20,000 nt of DNA, taken from Prorocentrum cordatum. Its lineage: Eukaryota > Sar > Dinophyceae > Prorocentrales > Prorocentraceae. The stretch covers positions 142,501 to 162,500 of the forward strand of contig CAUYUJ010018735.1 in NCBI GenBank assembly GCA_963575745.1, in the 5' to 3' direction. The notes below the pieces were generated by a model. The model saw nothing but the letters and a program-made list of their open reading frames with translations. It did no database searches and was not told the origin of the DNA. Positions 1 through 8,431 of the stretch are shown here, one piece after another. The translations under genes were made by a program, and so were the position numbers. The stretch's first letter is position 1. Each line of letters starts with the position of its first letter.

Positions 1-680
1 GGAAATTTGGCCCATCAATCCCCTCTTTTCCGTCCGAGCCGATCTGCTGACTCCTCTCTCAGGATCAGGTTTTGTTGTGTGTGCCCGTCCCTGGCTTCGG
101 AAGAGTTCGGTAGCAAGTCGTGGGAGCTTTGTATACCCTCGTCGCTCTGTCTTCAGCGTCTGGCAATCGAGGTGATATCGCAGATTTGGCATCGACTAGC
201 GTTGATCCATTTAGCGTCGATTTAGCGACTGGTGTTTTAGATTCGCGTCGATTCGCACGGGCCAGCAGGATGGCACGGGAGGCTCCTATGAGCTGCCGCG
301 TAAACAACAACACATTATCACCGCGTTCTTACGCCTCTACCCCTGGCGGCAATTCCAGGTCGAAGCCTGGAAGAGGAGGTGCAGCGCGCTGCTGCCCTTG
401 TACCATAGTGCTTCACGACTGCCCGCGTGCTTTGTCGCTTGGGCTCGCATCTATTTCCCCGTCCTCGGGCGTTGCGTGCGGGGGGGATTGGAGGGCGATG
501 ATCCGGGAGGCGAGGAAACGTCCACCTCTCGAGCACCTTAGCGGGGCCCCTGGGGCCCGAACATTGCACGTTGCTCCCCCCCCCAATCTGCAGCGCCCCC
601 AGTCAGCAACGCCCAACCGTGCTCCTCCCGGTCGCCCCTTTTGTTGCCGCCTCCGCCGTTGCCCCTGGCACGGCTGCCGA
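1..680. other. Unassigned GC-rich sequence
   Basis: I see no recognisable gene, RNA or organised repeat here. Several frames are open on both strands but they overlap each other, change composition freely and match no family I know. The only local pattern is a few short TTAGCG and TTCGCGTCGATT-like words between 205 and 260. Treat as intergenic or intronic. Confidence 0.5.

Positions 681-747
<67 letters not shown>
681..747. repeat. (GTC)n microsatellite, about 22 copies
   Basis: This is an uninterrupted GTC/TCG/CGT triplet run. Depending on frame it reads as poly-Val, poly-Ser or poly-Arg on the plus strand and poly-Asp or poly-Thr on the minus strand. All frames stay open, so the long open frames crossing it are not evidence of a gene. 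The lack of interruptions suggests a recently active, length-variable repeat. Confidence 0.97.
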
Positions 748-1530
748 GCCCCCGTCTCCCCCGCCCTCGTTGGGCGCAGGGGCCTTCGGCGCGCGAGGAC
801 TGGCAGGACTGGAGCAGGCCCCGCGGGGGTCGGACCTCGCACGCCCCGTGCCTCGCCAGCTTCGTTTCTTGCTCCCCCACGTCTAACAGCGGAAGGGGCG
901 GGTGGCGCGAGACTCAAGAGCGAAAAAAGGTGGTACACGTACACGGGTCCACGTTGGTTTCGAGAGTATGCTTTGCGCGATCGTTGGTATCACGCGGCGG
1001 GTCTCCCGGATTGCGTGGCCGTGTTCATGTACATGATTGGGCGCGTACGTCCTTTGTGGGCCCTTTTAGAGAAGGAGGAGGGGACGAGGAGGGGGAGGAG
1101 CCACCAATGGGGGAAACGAAGCAGGAGGGCGAGGAAGAGGCGGGCGACGAGGCTTAGGAGGCGGCGGATGAGGACGAGGACGATGATGACGATGCGTGGA
1201 CGGGCCATGGGAAGACCATGTGGTCGGATGCTGGGAGGACGACGGCGAACGGAGATTTGACGGGAAGGCGAACGCTGCAAACGAGTGGTGAGGGCGTTCG
1301 CCCGGTCGTCTCGCCCGCGGCCTCGTGGCCGCACCGTGCGACGGCTAGCATGGCCAGACGTCTGCTGTGGCCGGCCGCGCGCGCGCGTTCGCCCCCCCCC
1401 TCCGTGGGATCCGCGAGGCCCCCCCCGAAGAGGGCCGAGCGCATCGCGCAGGAGCTGGACGACGCGGTCGCGGAGATCCTGGAGCGCACCTCTCCTCCTG
1501 CTCGCCGAGGGTGAAATCGGCCACGCGCAA
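748..1530. other. Unassigned GC-rich stretch with a purine-rich segment
   Basis: No gene is recognised. From about 1065 to 1200 the plus strand is strongly purine-rich (GGAGGAGG, GAGGAAGAGG, GATGATGACGATG), resembling a decayed GGA/GAT simple repeat. Around 1377-1387 there is a short GC dinucleotide run. Overlapping open frames on both strands are Arg/Gly/Pro-rich and look like by-products of composition. Confidence 0.45.
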
Positions 1531-1557
1531 GAGGGGGGGCGGGGGGAGGGGGGAAGG
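1531..1557 (+). other. G-run cluster, potential G-quadruplex
   Basis: The plus strand holds three runs of six or seven G separated by single bases (C, then A), followed by AAGG. This fits the usual G-quadruplex pattern of four G tracts with short loops, because the long runs can be split. It is a structural prediction only, with no gene assigned beside it. Confidence 0.5.
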
Positions 1558-1995
1558 CTTCTTAGAAGCACCCCTGCTTCCTAGAGGGCGCGGGCCTCAT
1601 TTTTATAAGCAGCCTTCCCCCCCGCCCACTATCTCCCGTTGAGCGCCGCCAAGAGAAGGTGTGGCGCTGACACCGGCGATTGGTGCCGTGTTCGATGTGG
1701 CTGCAAGCTCCGAGCCCTTGAAAGGCTGAGGGGGTAGAGACGACGAGAAGCATCGGCTGGCCGAAACGCATGAGCGAAAGGGAGCGTGTCCCGCCATGGG
1801 GCGCGCTGCCTGGCCTTCTCGTCACGGGTCGCGTGCGGCTCGGCTGAGGTGGAGGAGGGAGGAGGAACAGATGTTGCTACCGCTACCTGTAAGAAGCAGG
1901 TCGCTGGGGGGTGGTAGGCGACAAATGTGATTGGGAAGCAACGGCGGGGAGGGGGGTATGGGGAAAGTGGGGGTAGTACAATAGTTCGCACCATT
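1558..1995. other. Unassigned stretch before the direct repeats
   Basis: No gene is recognised. A TATA-like string (TTTTATAAGC, 1601-1610) sits in otherwise GC-rich DNA, but no convincing coding region follows it. The plus strand near 1940-1975 is G-rich. Nothing else is organised enough to annotate. Confidence 0.4.
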
Positions 1996-2083
1996 TTTCA
2001 TATGGTATCGTTTCCGTATGCTATCGTTTGTGACTTTATTTTTTTTTTTGTTTCATATGGTATCGTTTCCGTATGCTATCGTT
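1996..2083. repeat. 33-bp perfect direct repeat, two copies 55 bp apart
   Basis: A 33-bp word starting TTTCATATGGTATCGTTTCC occurs at 1996-2028 and again at 2051-2083. The spacer is AT-rich with a T run. Each copy contains two related halves, TATGGTATCG and TATGCTATCG, so the unit itself looks like an older internal duplication. The segment is distinctly AT-richer than its surroundings. No function is assigned. Confidence 0.95.
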
Positions 2084-2131
2084 CTACTTATGCTAGTAAG
2101 TAGCGAGTCGCGCCAATTGTCAGATACCATC

Positions 2132-2229
2132 GTTAGGTTAGCGCCGCAGTTTCGGTTAGGTTAGCGCCGCACTTTCGGTTAGGTTAGCGCCAAATCCCTT
2201 TGGGGCTTTAGGTTCGCGCCGCACTTTCG
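2132..2229. repeat. 23-bp tandem repeat (GTTAGGTTAGCGCCGCA unit)
   Basis: The unit is GTTAGGTTAGCGCCGCA followed by GTTTCG or CTTTCG. Full copies lie at 2132-2154 and 2155-2177, a truncated copy at 2178-2191, and a diverged copy (GGTTCGCGCCGCACTTTCG) at 2211-2229 after a short insertion. TTAGG occurs only in pairs inside a longer unit, so this is not a telomeric array. Confidence 0.9.
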
Positions 2230-2447
2230 TCAGCCGCTTGTATGTTAGCGACGTTCTTAAATCTTTTCCGTATACGTCAGTAAATTGCATACTTCAGGAA
2301 AAGCACCTCATTGTTAACATTATTTTGCATTAAATGCAACATTTTACAGCCCTTCCCCGCTTTTTGGTGGGGAGTGCGGTTTCGGCGGAAGGGGCCTACG
2401 TTGCGGCGGTGGTCGCGGCGGAGGGGACGTAGAGGGCGGCCTAGGAG

Positions 2448-2474
2448 GGCCGCCGCGGCCGCCGCGGCCGCCGC
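2448..2474. repeat. Three tandem copies of GGCCGCCGC
   Basis: Three perfect 9-bp copies are followed by CGGG. The tract is GC-only and gives poly-Ala in one plus frame. It lies directly before the 10-bp TCGG array and may be its boundary. Confidence 0.85.
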
Positions 2475-2489
2475 CGGGCTCTCTGGAGG

Positions 2490-2705
2490 GCTCGGAGGGT
2501 TTCGGAAACTTTCGCAATGCCTCGGGGTGCTTCGGGAACTTTCGGAAGGCCTCGGCAATCTTCGGGGGGCATCGACAAGCTTTCGGAAGGCCTCGGGGGG
2601 CTTCGGGAACCTTCGAAAGGCATCGGCAATCCTTCGGGAGGAGTTGGGGGGCCTCGGACACTTTCGGAATGGCTTCGGGAATCTTCAGAACGAGCTCGGA
2701 AGGCC
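2490..2705 (+). repeat. 10-bp phased TCGG repeat array, about 21 units
   Basis: TCGG recurs every 10 bp, for example TTCGGGAACT, TTCGGAAGGC, CTCGGCAATC, TTCGGGGGGC. From 2491 to 2570 the phase is exact, and only a few one-base insertions shift it by 2705. The core (T/C)TCGG is conserved while the six following bases vary among a few types (GGAACT, AAGGCC, CAATCT, GGGGCA). Ten is not a multiple of three, so the peptide has a 10-residue period in every frame. This is a minisatellite whose period is near the DNA helical repeat, so the conserved core would face one side of the helix. Confidence 0.9.
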
Positions 2706-3178
2706 GCGCGCGACTGCCGACGCGACCGCGCGCTCTCTCGGCGTGCGGCGCGGCGGCGAGCGCTGAAAGGGGGGGGGGCGGGAGGAGGGTGGCCGGGGGT
2801 AGCCGGGGGCCCTGAGGGGCGGCCAGGGCAGGCCAAGGGGTAGACCCCAGGGTAGCCGGGGGGATGCGGCGGGTGGGCGAGCGGGGAGGTCGAGGGGCCG
2901 GGTGTGTGGGGGGCGGCGATGGGGGTGTCGCGGGTGGCGGGGGGCGGAATGCTGGAGCAGGGCGATGGTGTGGACGGGGGTAGGGAGGGCGGTGCGGCGA
3001 GGGGAGGGGCGCCGCGGAGAGCCGCGATCGCGCGTTCGTGCGCCGACAGGCGCCGAGCGCGCGCTCGCGCCGTTCGGGGCCCCGTGGGCCCCAGACGGCG
3101 CGCAAACGCGCGACCGCGCCTCGCCCGCGTTTCCCGCCTCGCTGCTCGTGCTTGGGGCGACTCGCGAGGGTCCGGGGG
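2706..3178. other. G-rich stretch without a recognised gene
   Basis: The plus strand carries many G runs: G10 at 2769-2778, then repeated GGGGGTAGCC, GGGGGG and GGTGTGTGGGGGGCGG blocks up to about 2947. These could form several G-quadruplexes. From 2990 to 3170 the sequence is CpG-rich (GCGCGCTCGCGCC). No gene or RNA is recognised. Confidence 0.5.
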
Positions 3179-3432
3179 CTCCTCCTCCTCCTCTTCCTCC
3201 TCCTTTTCCTCCCGCCTTCTCCTCCTCTTCCTCCCACCTTTCCTCCTCCTTTTTGTTCCTCCTCCTCTCTCCTGCCTCCTTCTCTCTCCTCCTCCTCCTC
3301 CTCCTCCTCCTACTCCTCTCCTCCTCCTCCTCCTCCTCCTCCTTCCTCTTCACTCTCCCTTCCTCTGTCCTCACACCCTCTCCTCTCCTCTCCTCCTCCT
3401 CCTCCTCCTCCTCCTCCTCCTCCTCCTCCTCC
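3179..3432. repeat. Degenerate (CCT)n polypyrimidine tract
   Basis: About 250 bp of almost pure C and T on the plus strand is dominated by CCT triplets, with interruptions such as TTTTCCTCCC and TACTCCTCTCC. The complementary strand is polypurine (GGA)n. Mirror-symmetric tracts of this kind can form triplex DNA. Frames reading poly-Ser, poly-Pro, poly-Leu or poly-Glu across it are by-products. Confidence 0.95.
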
Positions 3433-3525
3433 TTGTGTCAATGACCAGGTACAAGCTCTCCTCCTCCTCCTCCTCCTCCTCCTCCTCCTCCTCCTCCTCC
3501 TTGTGTCAATGACCAGGTACAAGCT
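3433..3525. repeat. 68-bp duplication: 25-bp word plus CCT run
   Basis: A 25-bp unique word, TTGTGTCAATGACCAGGTAC followed by AAGCT, lies at 3433-3457 and again at 3501-3525 without a mismatch, separated by a pure (CCT)n run. Each copy is preceded by CCT repeats, so one block of repeat plus unique edge was duplicated, most simply by slippage or unequal exchange. Confidence 0.95.
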
Positions 3526-3538
3526 GCGGCCCGCCCAC

Positions 3539-3562
3539 AACTTTGGCCCCCGGGCCCAAGTT
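3539..3562. other. Short near-perfect palindrome
   Basis: AACTTTGGCCC at 3539-3549 and GGGCCCAAGTT at 3552-3562 are inverted repeats with one mismatch and a 2-bp centre. It lies just after the CCT duplication. No regulator is implied. Confidence 0.7.
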
Positions 3563-3712
3563 GCGGCCCCAATTGCGGAAAGTGGTGTCGTTTTGAGTTG
3601 GCCTCAATTTCGGTCGATAGCATCGCGGTGCCTTCTCGCTCATATTTTCTTGGCACCTGGATATCGGGACATCGAGTTTCTCAGTGTAGTGTCTCAGGTG
3701 TTGTTCGGGTGC

Positions 3713-3714
<2 letters not shown>

Positions 3715-3744
<30 letters not shown>
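3715..3744 (-). repeat. T30 homopolymer (poly-A on the minus strand)
   Basis: Thirty uninterrupted T residues stand in GC-rich sequence. On the minus strand this is A30, which could be the tail of a retroposed transcript whose body would lie to the right, above 3744. I see no matching flanking target-site duplication and recognise no retroposon body, so simple homopolymer expansion is equally likely. Confidence 0.9.
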
Positions 3745-3746
<2 letters not shown>

Positions 3747-4221
3747 GTGGTACGACCGCATGAAGGACTTCCTAAGGGATCGCCGTCCGCGGCTGTTTTC
3801 GCTTATAATTTGGTTCGCCAGCTGCGGTCTGTCGTTCGCGTGTCGCTCGCGGGCGAGATTAGATTGTCTCGCCGTTTTCGACATGTGCGGTCGTTCTGCT
3901 AGATTTCAGGCGTGGAATTTCATGATTGCTACGTCGTGGTCGATCGTTTTTGTGGGCGTCCGCAAGCAAAACACAAACGAGCGCGCTGTTTTCCGTGGCG
4001 GCAAAACCGAACATCGCTGATTCCTGACATCGAAAAACGCCTAGTGCGACTGCCACCCCCCAGCGACCTGCTTCTTACATCGCTACCCTTGCGTCGTTTC
4101 GCCCTCTGGGCCTCCTGGCGCGGCCTCGTCGACGCCGCTGGATTCGCCCCGGCATTTTGGCCAGAACGCGCACCGGGAGAGGTCCAGGATGCAGCGGTAT
4201 CGGTGCATGTTGGTTCTCCCA
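3745..4221. other. Unassigned sequence right of the T run
   Basis: Composition is more balanced here than in the neighbouring repeats. Short open frames exist on both strands (for example 3598-4020 plus and 3859-4056 minus), but none has a motif I recognise. If the T30 is a retroposon tail, this would hold its 3' end on the minus strand, but there is no independent support. Confidence 0.4.
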
Positions 4222-4463
4222 GGGAGGGGGGGGAGGGAGGTGCAGGAAGATCCAGGAGGTAGTGGGGGCGAGGAGGAAGAGGATGGATGGAAGGAGGAGG
4301 AGGCTGCGGAGGAGATCCCGGGGCGCACTTTTTCTTAGCCCTTCAAGGGAGAAAACGCTGCGTCAACGTGCGCTTTCGAAGCTGCGCGCGAACATTGGAT
4401 AGGCGCTGCCCCCCCTGGAGACGCTTTTAGCGCGGCCCCTGGCGCAGCCCTTGGCGCTTCCCC

Positions 4464-4484
4464 TTGGCGCGCTGCGCGCGCCAA
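4464..4484. other. GC hairpin in tandem unit 1
   Basis: TTGGCGCGC, loop TGC and GCGCGCCAA form a perfect 9-bp stem. The same 21 bases lie at 4801-4821 in unit 2. It is too short and lacks a T tract, so I do not call it a terminator. Confidence 0.8.
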
Positions 4485-4531
4485 AGATGCAGAACATCCG
4501 CGCGGGCCTCGGACATTTTTTATTCATGCTG

Positions 4532-4547
4532 TTCTCTTGTCTTCCAG
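4532..4547 (+). other. 3' splice-site-like tract, unit 1
   Basis: TTCTCTTGTCTTCCAG is a textbook-looking polypyrimidine tract ending in CAG, preceded by TTTTTTATTCATG, which could supply a branch site. A GAG/GTAGTG donor-like string lies 273 bp upstream at 4256-4264. No coding exon is established, so splicing is inference only. Confidence 0.3.
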
Positions 4548-4800
4548 CCCCGTGATGAGAGGGAGGGGGGGAGGGAGGTGCAGGAAGATCCAGGAGGTAA
4601 TGGGGGCGAGGAGGAATATCATGGATGGAAGGAGGAGGTTGCGGAGTAGATCCTGCAGCGCACCTCTTCTTCGCCATTCGACGGGGAAAGCGCTGCGTCA
4701 ACGTGCGCTTTCGAAGCTGCGCACGAAGTTTTTGGATAGGCGCTGCCACCCCTGGAGACGCTTTTAGCGCGGCCCTTGGCGCAGCCCTTGGCGCTTCCCC

Positions 4801-4821
4801 TTGGCGCGCTGCGCGCGCCAA
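4801..4821. other. GC hairpin in tandem unit 2
   Basis: This is the identical 9-bp stem and 3-base loop, 337 bp after the first. It is unchanged between units that differ elsewhere, which may only reflect recent duplication. Confidence 0.8.
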
Positions 4822-4868
4822 AGACCCAGAACATCCGCGCGGGCCTCGGACATTTTTTATTCATGCAG

Positions 4869-4884
4869 TTCTCTTGTCTTCCAG
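4869..4884 (+). other. 3' splice-site-like tract, unit 2
   Basis: The same TTCTCTTGTCTTCCAG occurs in the second unit, with a GAG/GTAATG donor-like string at 4594-4602. If both were used, an exon of about 49 nt (4548-4596) would lie between introns of about 289 and 288 nt. Forty-nine is not a multiple of three, which weakens a coding reading. Confidence 0.3.
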
Positions 4885-4897
4885 CCCCGTGATGAGA

Positions 4898-5825
4898 GGG
4901 AGAGGGGGAGGAGGGGGCGGAGGGAAAAGTAGGGAGGAAGAGGAGGAGGTAGTTCCAGGATATCGCAGTGGCGAAGAGGATCGCTTGGTGGGGAGAGTAG
5001 GAAGAAGAAGAGGAGCACGGCTAGATACGCTTGCAAGGCCAGGTTTGCCTCCGAGTTCTGATCAGACTGCGATCCACGACAGGTCTGTGAGTCGACTCGA
5101 GGGGAAGGCAGGGTGTGGTCGTGAGTCGCCGTGGTTGTCGCTTTCGCCTCCTTCGTCGTCGCCGTCCTCCTCGTCCTCGCCTCGCCCTCGCGTGCATGGT
5201 TTGTCTGGCAGTCTGCTCACACTGCCAAGCCCCCGCTGGCTCGAAGTGGTTGCCCTTGAGGAGGTCGGTGCGGCGCGTTCGTCGGCGGGTTCAGGTTGGC
5301 TTGTGGGTAGCCCCCAACGCAGTGCGCAAGTTGACGGCGCAGGCTGGCTCGTGGGCAAACGTCCCCCCGCAGAGCGCAAAGTGATGGTTCACGCCAAAAC
5401 GAACACGTCACCTGGAAAAAAAAAACGATGACGTCTGGGCGTGGGAGGACGTAGACAACTTCTTCGAAGGCCGAAGACGCCGAGGCAATGAAGACTTCCG
5501 CTGGGGAGGTGCCGAGGGCGGCGCCAGAGGCGCCGCCAGGGGGACCCAGTGCCAATCCAACGCGCCCGCACGGAGTTTCGAAAGTTTCTGTTCACGCGAG
5601 AGGGCCAGACATCCACACCCGTAGTAACCGCCTCGATTCGAGAAGCCGTTCCGTAAACGCACCCGAAGGAGCTCGAGCAGGGCAGGGCTGTGTAGTAAAC
5701 GCCCAGGGCCGTTTAGTGAACGCCAGTTGTCGGGTCAGGGCGGGCCATTTGGGGGTGGCGTGTGCCTGTGTAGCCGACGGGCCAAGGATTCAGAAATCGG
5801 TTGCCTCGTCGCGGGCGCGTGTCTT
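4898..5825. other. Unassigned stretch before MITE-A copy 1
   Basis: The first 120 bp are purine-rich and repeat the start of the 337-bp unit. The rest is GC-rich with no recognised gene, and contains an A10 run near 5410-5420. GCGCCAGAGGCGCCGCCA at 5521-5538 resembles the reverse complement of 9381-9398, so the flanks of the two MITE-A copies may share a further short repeat. Between 5650 and 5730, GTAAACGC-like words recur three times. Confidence 0.4.
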
Positions 5826-6026
5826 GGCGGCGAGCAGTGGGGGTGAAGTAGGAAGGGGACGGCCGTCGCAGAAGGTTCGGAAGTTCTCCGGCCTTCTGAT
5901 ACGTTGCCGAAGCCTTCCCCGAAGACAAACGACAATTTCCATGAAGGCGCGCGGGCTTCTGATTAGTCCCGCTGCCTTCTGAGAAAGCCTTCTCCTTTTC
6001 ATTTCCCTCCCCTCGTTCGCCGCCGA
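5826..6026 (-). mobile_element. MITE-A copy 1 (about 201 bp, minus orientation)
   Basis: The reverse complement aligns along its full length with 9108-9310, at roughly two thirds identity by eye. It starts TCGGCGGCGAACGAGG and ends with GCTCGCCGCC, so the terminal inverted repeat is GGCGGCGARCRAG-like. Inside it keeps CTTTCTCAGAAGGC and TTTGTCTTCGGGG. It encodes no transposase. I see no target-site duplication around this copy, which is older-looking than copy 2. The short length and inverted ends fit a non-autonomous DNA transposon. Confidence 0.6.
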
Positions 6027-6745
6027 GATGAAGGCCATCTGTTTCTGCAGTTATGTTCGTCGTTCTTATACTGCGAGACTATGGCGCCCACCCCCTCCTC
6101 TGCCCTCCTCGTGGCGCGCCAGTGGAAAGGCCGTGAAGCGAGGCAAGGCGCCGCGAATGCCCTGCCTTCGAGTGGGCCGCAGCCGCGGCCGATTTTTTTT
6201 TGTCGCGGAGGGGCGAACAATCGGCACGCCGCGTGCCAGGCCTCGAGATGGCGGCGTCCCCTCTCCCCCGGAGTTGGGAGAAACGATGCCAACGCCACCG
6301 GGGGCCCCACTTCCAGCGAGGAAGTCCACGATGCGGGGGGGGGGGGCGGCAAACTACCAGGGATACCCCGTTCGCCTCATCGCATATCGTCGCCCTGGTG
6401 GCGTTGGCGTCGCCTTTCCTTGTTCCTCCCCCCTGCCGGGCCACGATCCCCCGTAAATCACGACGCATCCGCGCTTCCAGGGCCAAAACGATCCTTCGCA
6501 ATCTTCGCCGTGCCCACCTGTCTTGGGCGCTCCAGGCGTCGCGGGGCGCCCCGTCCAGAGCCAGGGGTTGGGAGTACGACGGGACCGACGTATGAGATCG
6601 AGGTCGGTTCAGGGAGGGCCCTCATGTCCATCGTGTTTGCTGGATGTTCTTGCGCATCTTGGGGCAGTGTACCCTCGTATCTTCTTTGTTTTGGCCAGTG
6701 GAGGACCTCATGTTTTTCGGGGATGCTCTTGTGTCTTAGCTTTAA
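6027..6745. other. Unassigned stretch, with G12 at 6335-6346
   Basis: No gene is recognised. A G12 run followed by CGGC lies at 6335-6346. From about 6600 to 6745 the sequence is less GC-rich, and a minus-strand frame (6458-6754) looks mildly protein-like but has no motif I know. Confidence 0.4.
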
Positions 6746-6759
6746 GTCGGGCATGTCCC
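6746..6759 (+). repeat. GTCGGGCATGTCCC motif, copy 1
   Basis: This is a perfect copy of the dispersed 14-bp motif, followed by CCTACAAGCGGAT. Downstream sequence (CGTCCCCAGAGTAATTGTTTTAACTAT) resembles that after the 15194 copy (CGTCCCCAGACGATGTTTTTAACTATG), so the shared element extends at least about 95 bp beyond the motif. Confidence 0.8.
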
Positions 6760-6860
6760 CCTACAAGCGGATCTTGGAGAACATATATTCAAAACGTAGC
6801 ACAAACGTCGTCCCCAGAGTAATTGTTTTAACTATTTTTGCATATTCGTCCTGCAGAATG

Positions 6861-7437
6861 ACACGCCTGACTTAACCCTAGCTCCGGCCGCGAGGGGAGG
6901 GGTGCCCCCCCCCCTCCCCGGTTCTCCGCGCGCTGGCGGGGGCCGAGGCCGACGGAGGGCGCGGCGCGGGCCACGGGCACCTCCCCGACAACGCCCGCGC
7001 TTTCCGAGGGGGGCCCACAGAGCTTGTGTTCAGCACTGGCCTCCGCGCCCAGATTTGCCCCCCCCGCCCCCCCCCCCCTCCCCGTCGAGTCCTCGAGCCC
7101 CTCAGCCCTTCCCCCCCCTCTCGAGCCCTCGAGCCCTCGAGCCCCCCCCCCCCCTGGAGCCCCCCAGATCCCCCCCCCCGCGAGCCCTCGAGCCCTCCGG
7201 CCCTCGCGCCTCCCCCCTTCGTGGCTCCGCCGGCCCGCTCGCCCTCACTGGCGGATCGATCAACGCCCTCGGTGCCGAGTGGGCCTCACGCCCCCATCGG
7301 ATCGGAAGGTGCCCAAAGAGGGCAGCGTGGCAAAACAGATCGCGAACAGCCAGACCCCCCGCAATTCGGTGCCCCATGTTTCGAGCCAGAGCGACCTGTG
7401 AGGATCCCGGGGCCAGGAGCCAGGCGGACTCGCCTGC
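6861..7437. other. Unassigned GC-rich stretch with long C runs
   Basis: No gene is recognised. Between 7055 and 7180 the plus strand has repeated runs of C (up to about 12), so the minus strand is G-rich and could form quadruplexes. The words CGAGCCCTCGAGCC recur between 7090 and 7200, a local simple repeat. Pro/Ser-rich frames across it are compositional. Confidence 0.45.
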
Positions 7438-8368
7438 TGCAGTGGAGGCCCATGCTGGGATGCACCCTGACTGTCTCCACGGTGCCCTGGGTTTCTTGGG
7501 TTTCGATGGTCTTGCGATGGAAAACGTGACGCCCCCCACCAAACATCAAGCGACACCCTGGGGTCTCAGGGCTGGGTTTCTCGTGGAAGGCTTCTTGTGG
7601 ATTGGCCCCCGCTGTAAGACAAACGCTGCAACGCCCGCGATCGGCGCCGCCGCCGCTGCTGCGGGCAATATTTATATCCATATGCAGGGCGTCTTGGACT
7701 TTCGTGGAAGGGGCGCCGCAAGGCCGAGGCGCACTGGATATGGATAAAATTCGAGCCTCTAGTAGGGGCCCGATTTTTATCCACATCCAGTGCTCCTCGG
7801 CCTTCTGGGGAAGGGAGCCCGGAACCCCAAGCTGCAGTGGACGTGGACACCAGTGTTGCCCCCGCAGCCGCGCCCGCCTCTTGGGCTTCTCGTGGGCCGC
7901 TTCCTGCGCGCGCACCGCTGAGCGGGGTGCGTTGCGCCGCGCCGCGCGCGCGCCCTCGACGCCCCAGGAGTGGTCCTCGGGCAGGCGCCACCTGAGCCTC
8001 CTGGCCGACGCGGCCGTGGACCGCCGCCGGCCCTCGCCGGCCCTCGCCGGACATCTGGGATGCCAACACAGTGCGTTTGTCCTTCCTCTCATCTTCTCCC
8101 TCTCCTCTTCCTCGTCCTCCTCTTCGTCCTCCTCCTCCCCCGGTTCCCCTGGACTGGAAGCGATCGAGTAATCACTGTCACGGGTAGGTCGTGGTGCCAT
8201 TTTGTTAGTGCCGACGCGGCCGTGGACCGCCGCCGCCCCTCGCCGGCCCCCGCCGGCCCCTCCTCTGCGGAAGCCCTCGGCGGGCCCGCGGAGGCCCTCG
8301 GCGGAGGGCGGCCCCTCGGCGGCCGCGACGTCGTCGCCGTCCGCGTCGCCGCCGCCGCCGCCGCTGCA

Positions 8369-8431
<63 letters not shown>

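Larger units (their letters stand above)
4222..4559. repeat. 337-bp tandem unit, copy 1
   Basis: This copy runs from a purine-rich start (GGAGGTGCAGGAAGATCC) through a GC-rich body to CCAGCCCCGTGATGAGA and is followed directly by copy 2. The two agree over nearly all of their length. The offset drifts 338, 335, 337, showing a net 3-bp loss and a 2-bp gain, so no reading frame is kept through the unit. Each copy contains a short hairpin and an acceptor-like pyrimidine tract. The left edge is less certain than the internal junction. Confidence 0.92.
4560..4897. repeat. 337-bp tandem unit, copy 2
   Basis: This is the second copy of the unit, with scattered substitutions relative to the first (for example GAACATTGG against GAAGTTTTTGG near 4391 and 4724). 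After its end at GTGATGAGA the sequence begins the purine-rich start again (GGGAGAGGGGGAGG up to AGGAGGTAG at 4951), so a third copy begins and is quickly lost. Confidence 0.92.

Noticed and set aside
120-1157. 345-aa plus-strand open frame with a poly-Val run
   Set aside because: The run is a (GTC)n microsatellite, the rest is Arg/Gly-rich without a motif, and frames on both strands overlap it.
1601-1610. TTTTATAAGC as a TATA box
   Set aside because: No coding region or conserved start follows, and a single TATA-like word is expected by chance.
2131-2191. TTAGGTTAG words as telomeric repeat
   Set aside because: Only two TTAGG in a row per 23-bp unit, embedded in GC-rich unit sequence.
4464-4484. 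GC hairpin as a transcription terminator
   Set aside because: There is no following T tract, no bacterial gene context, and it is simply duplicated with the 337-bp unit.
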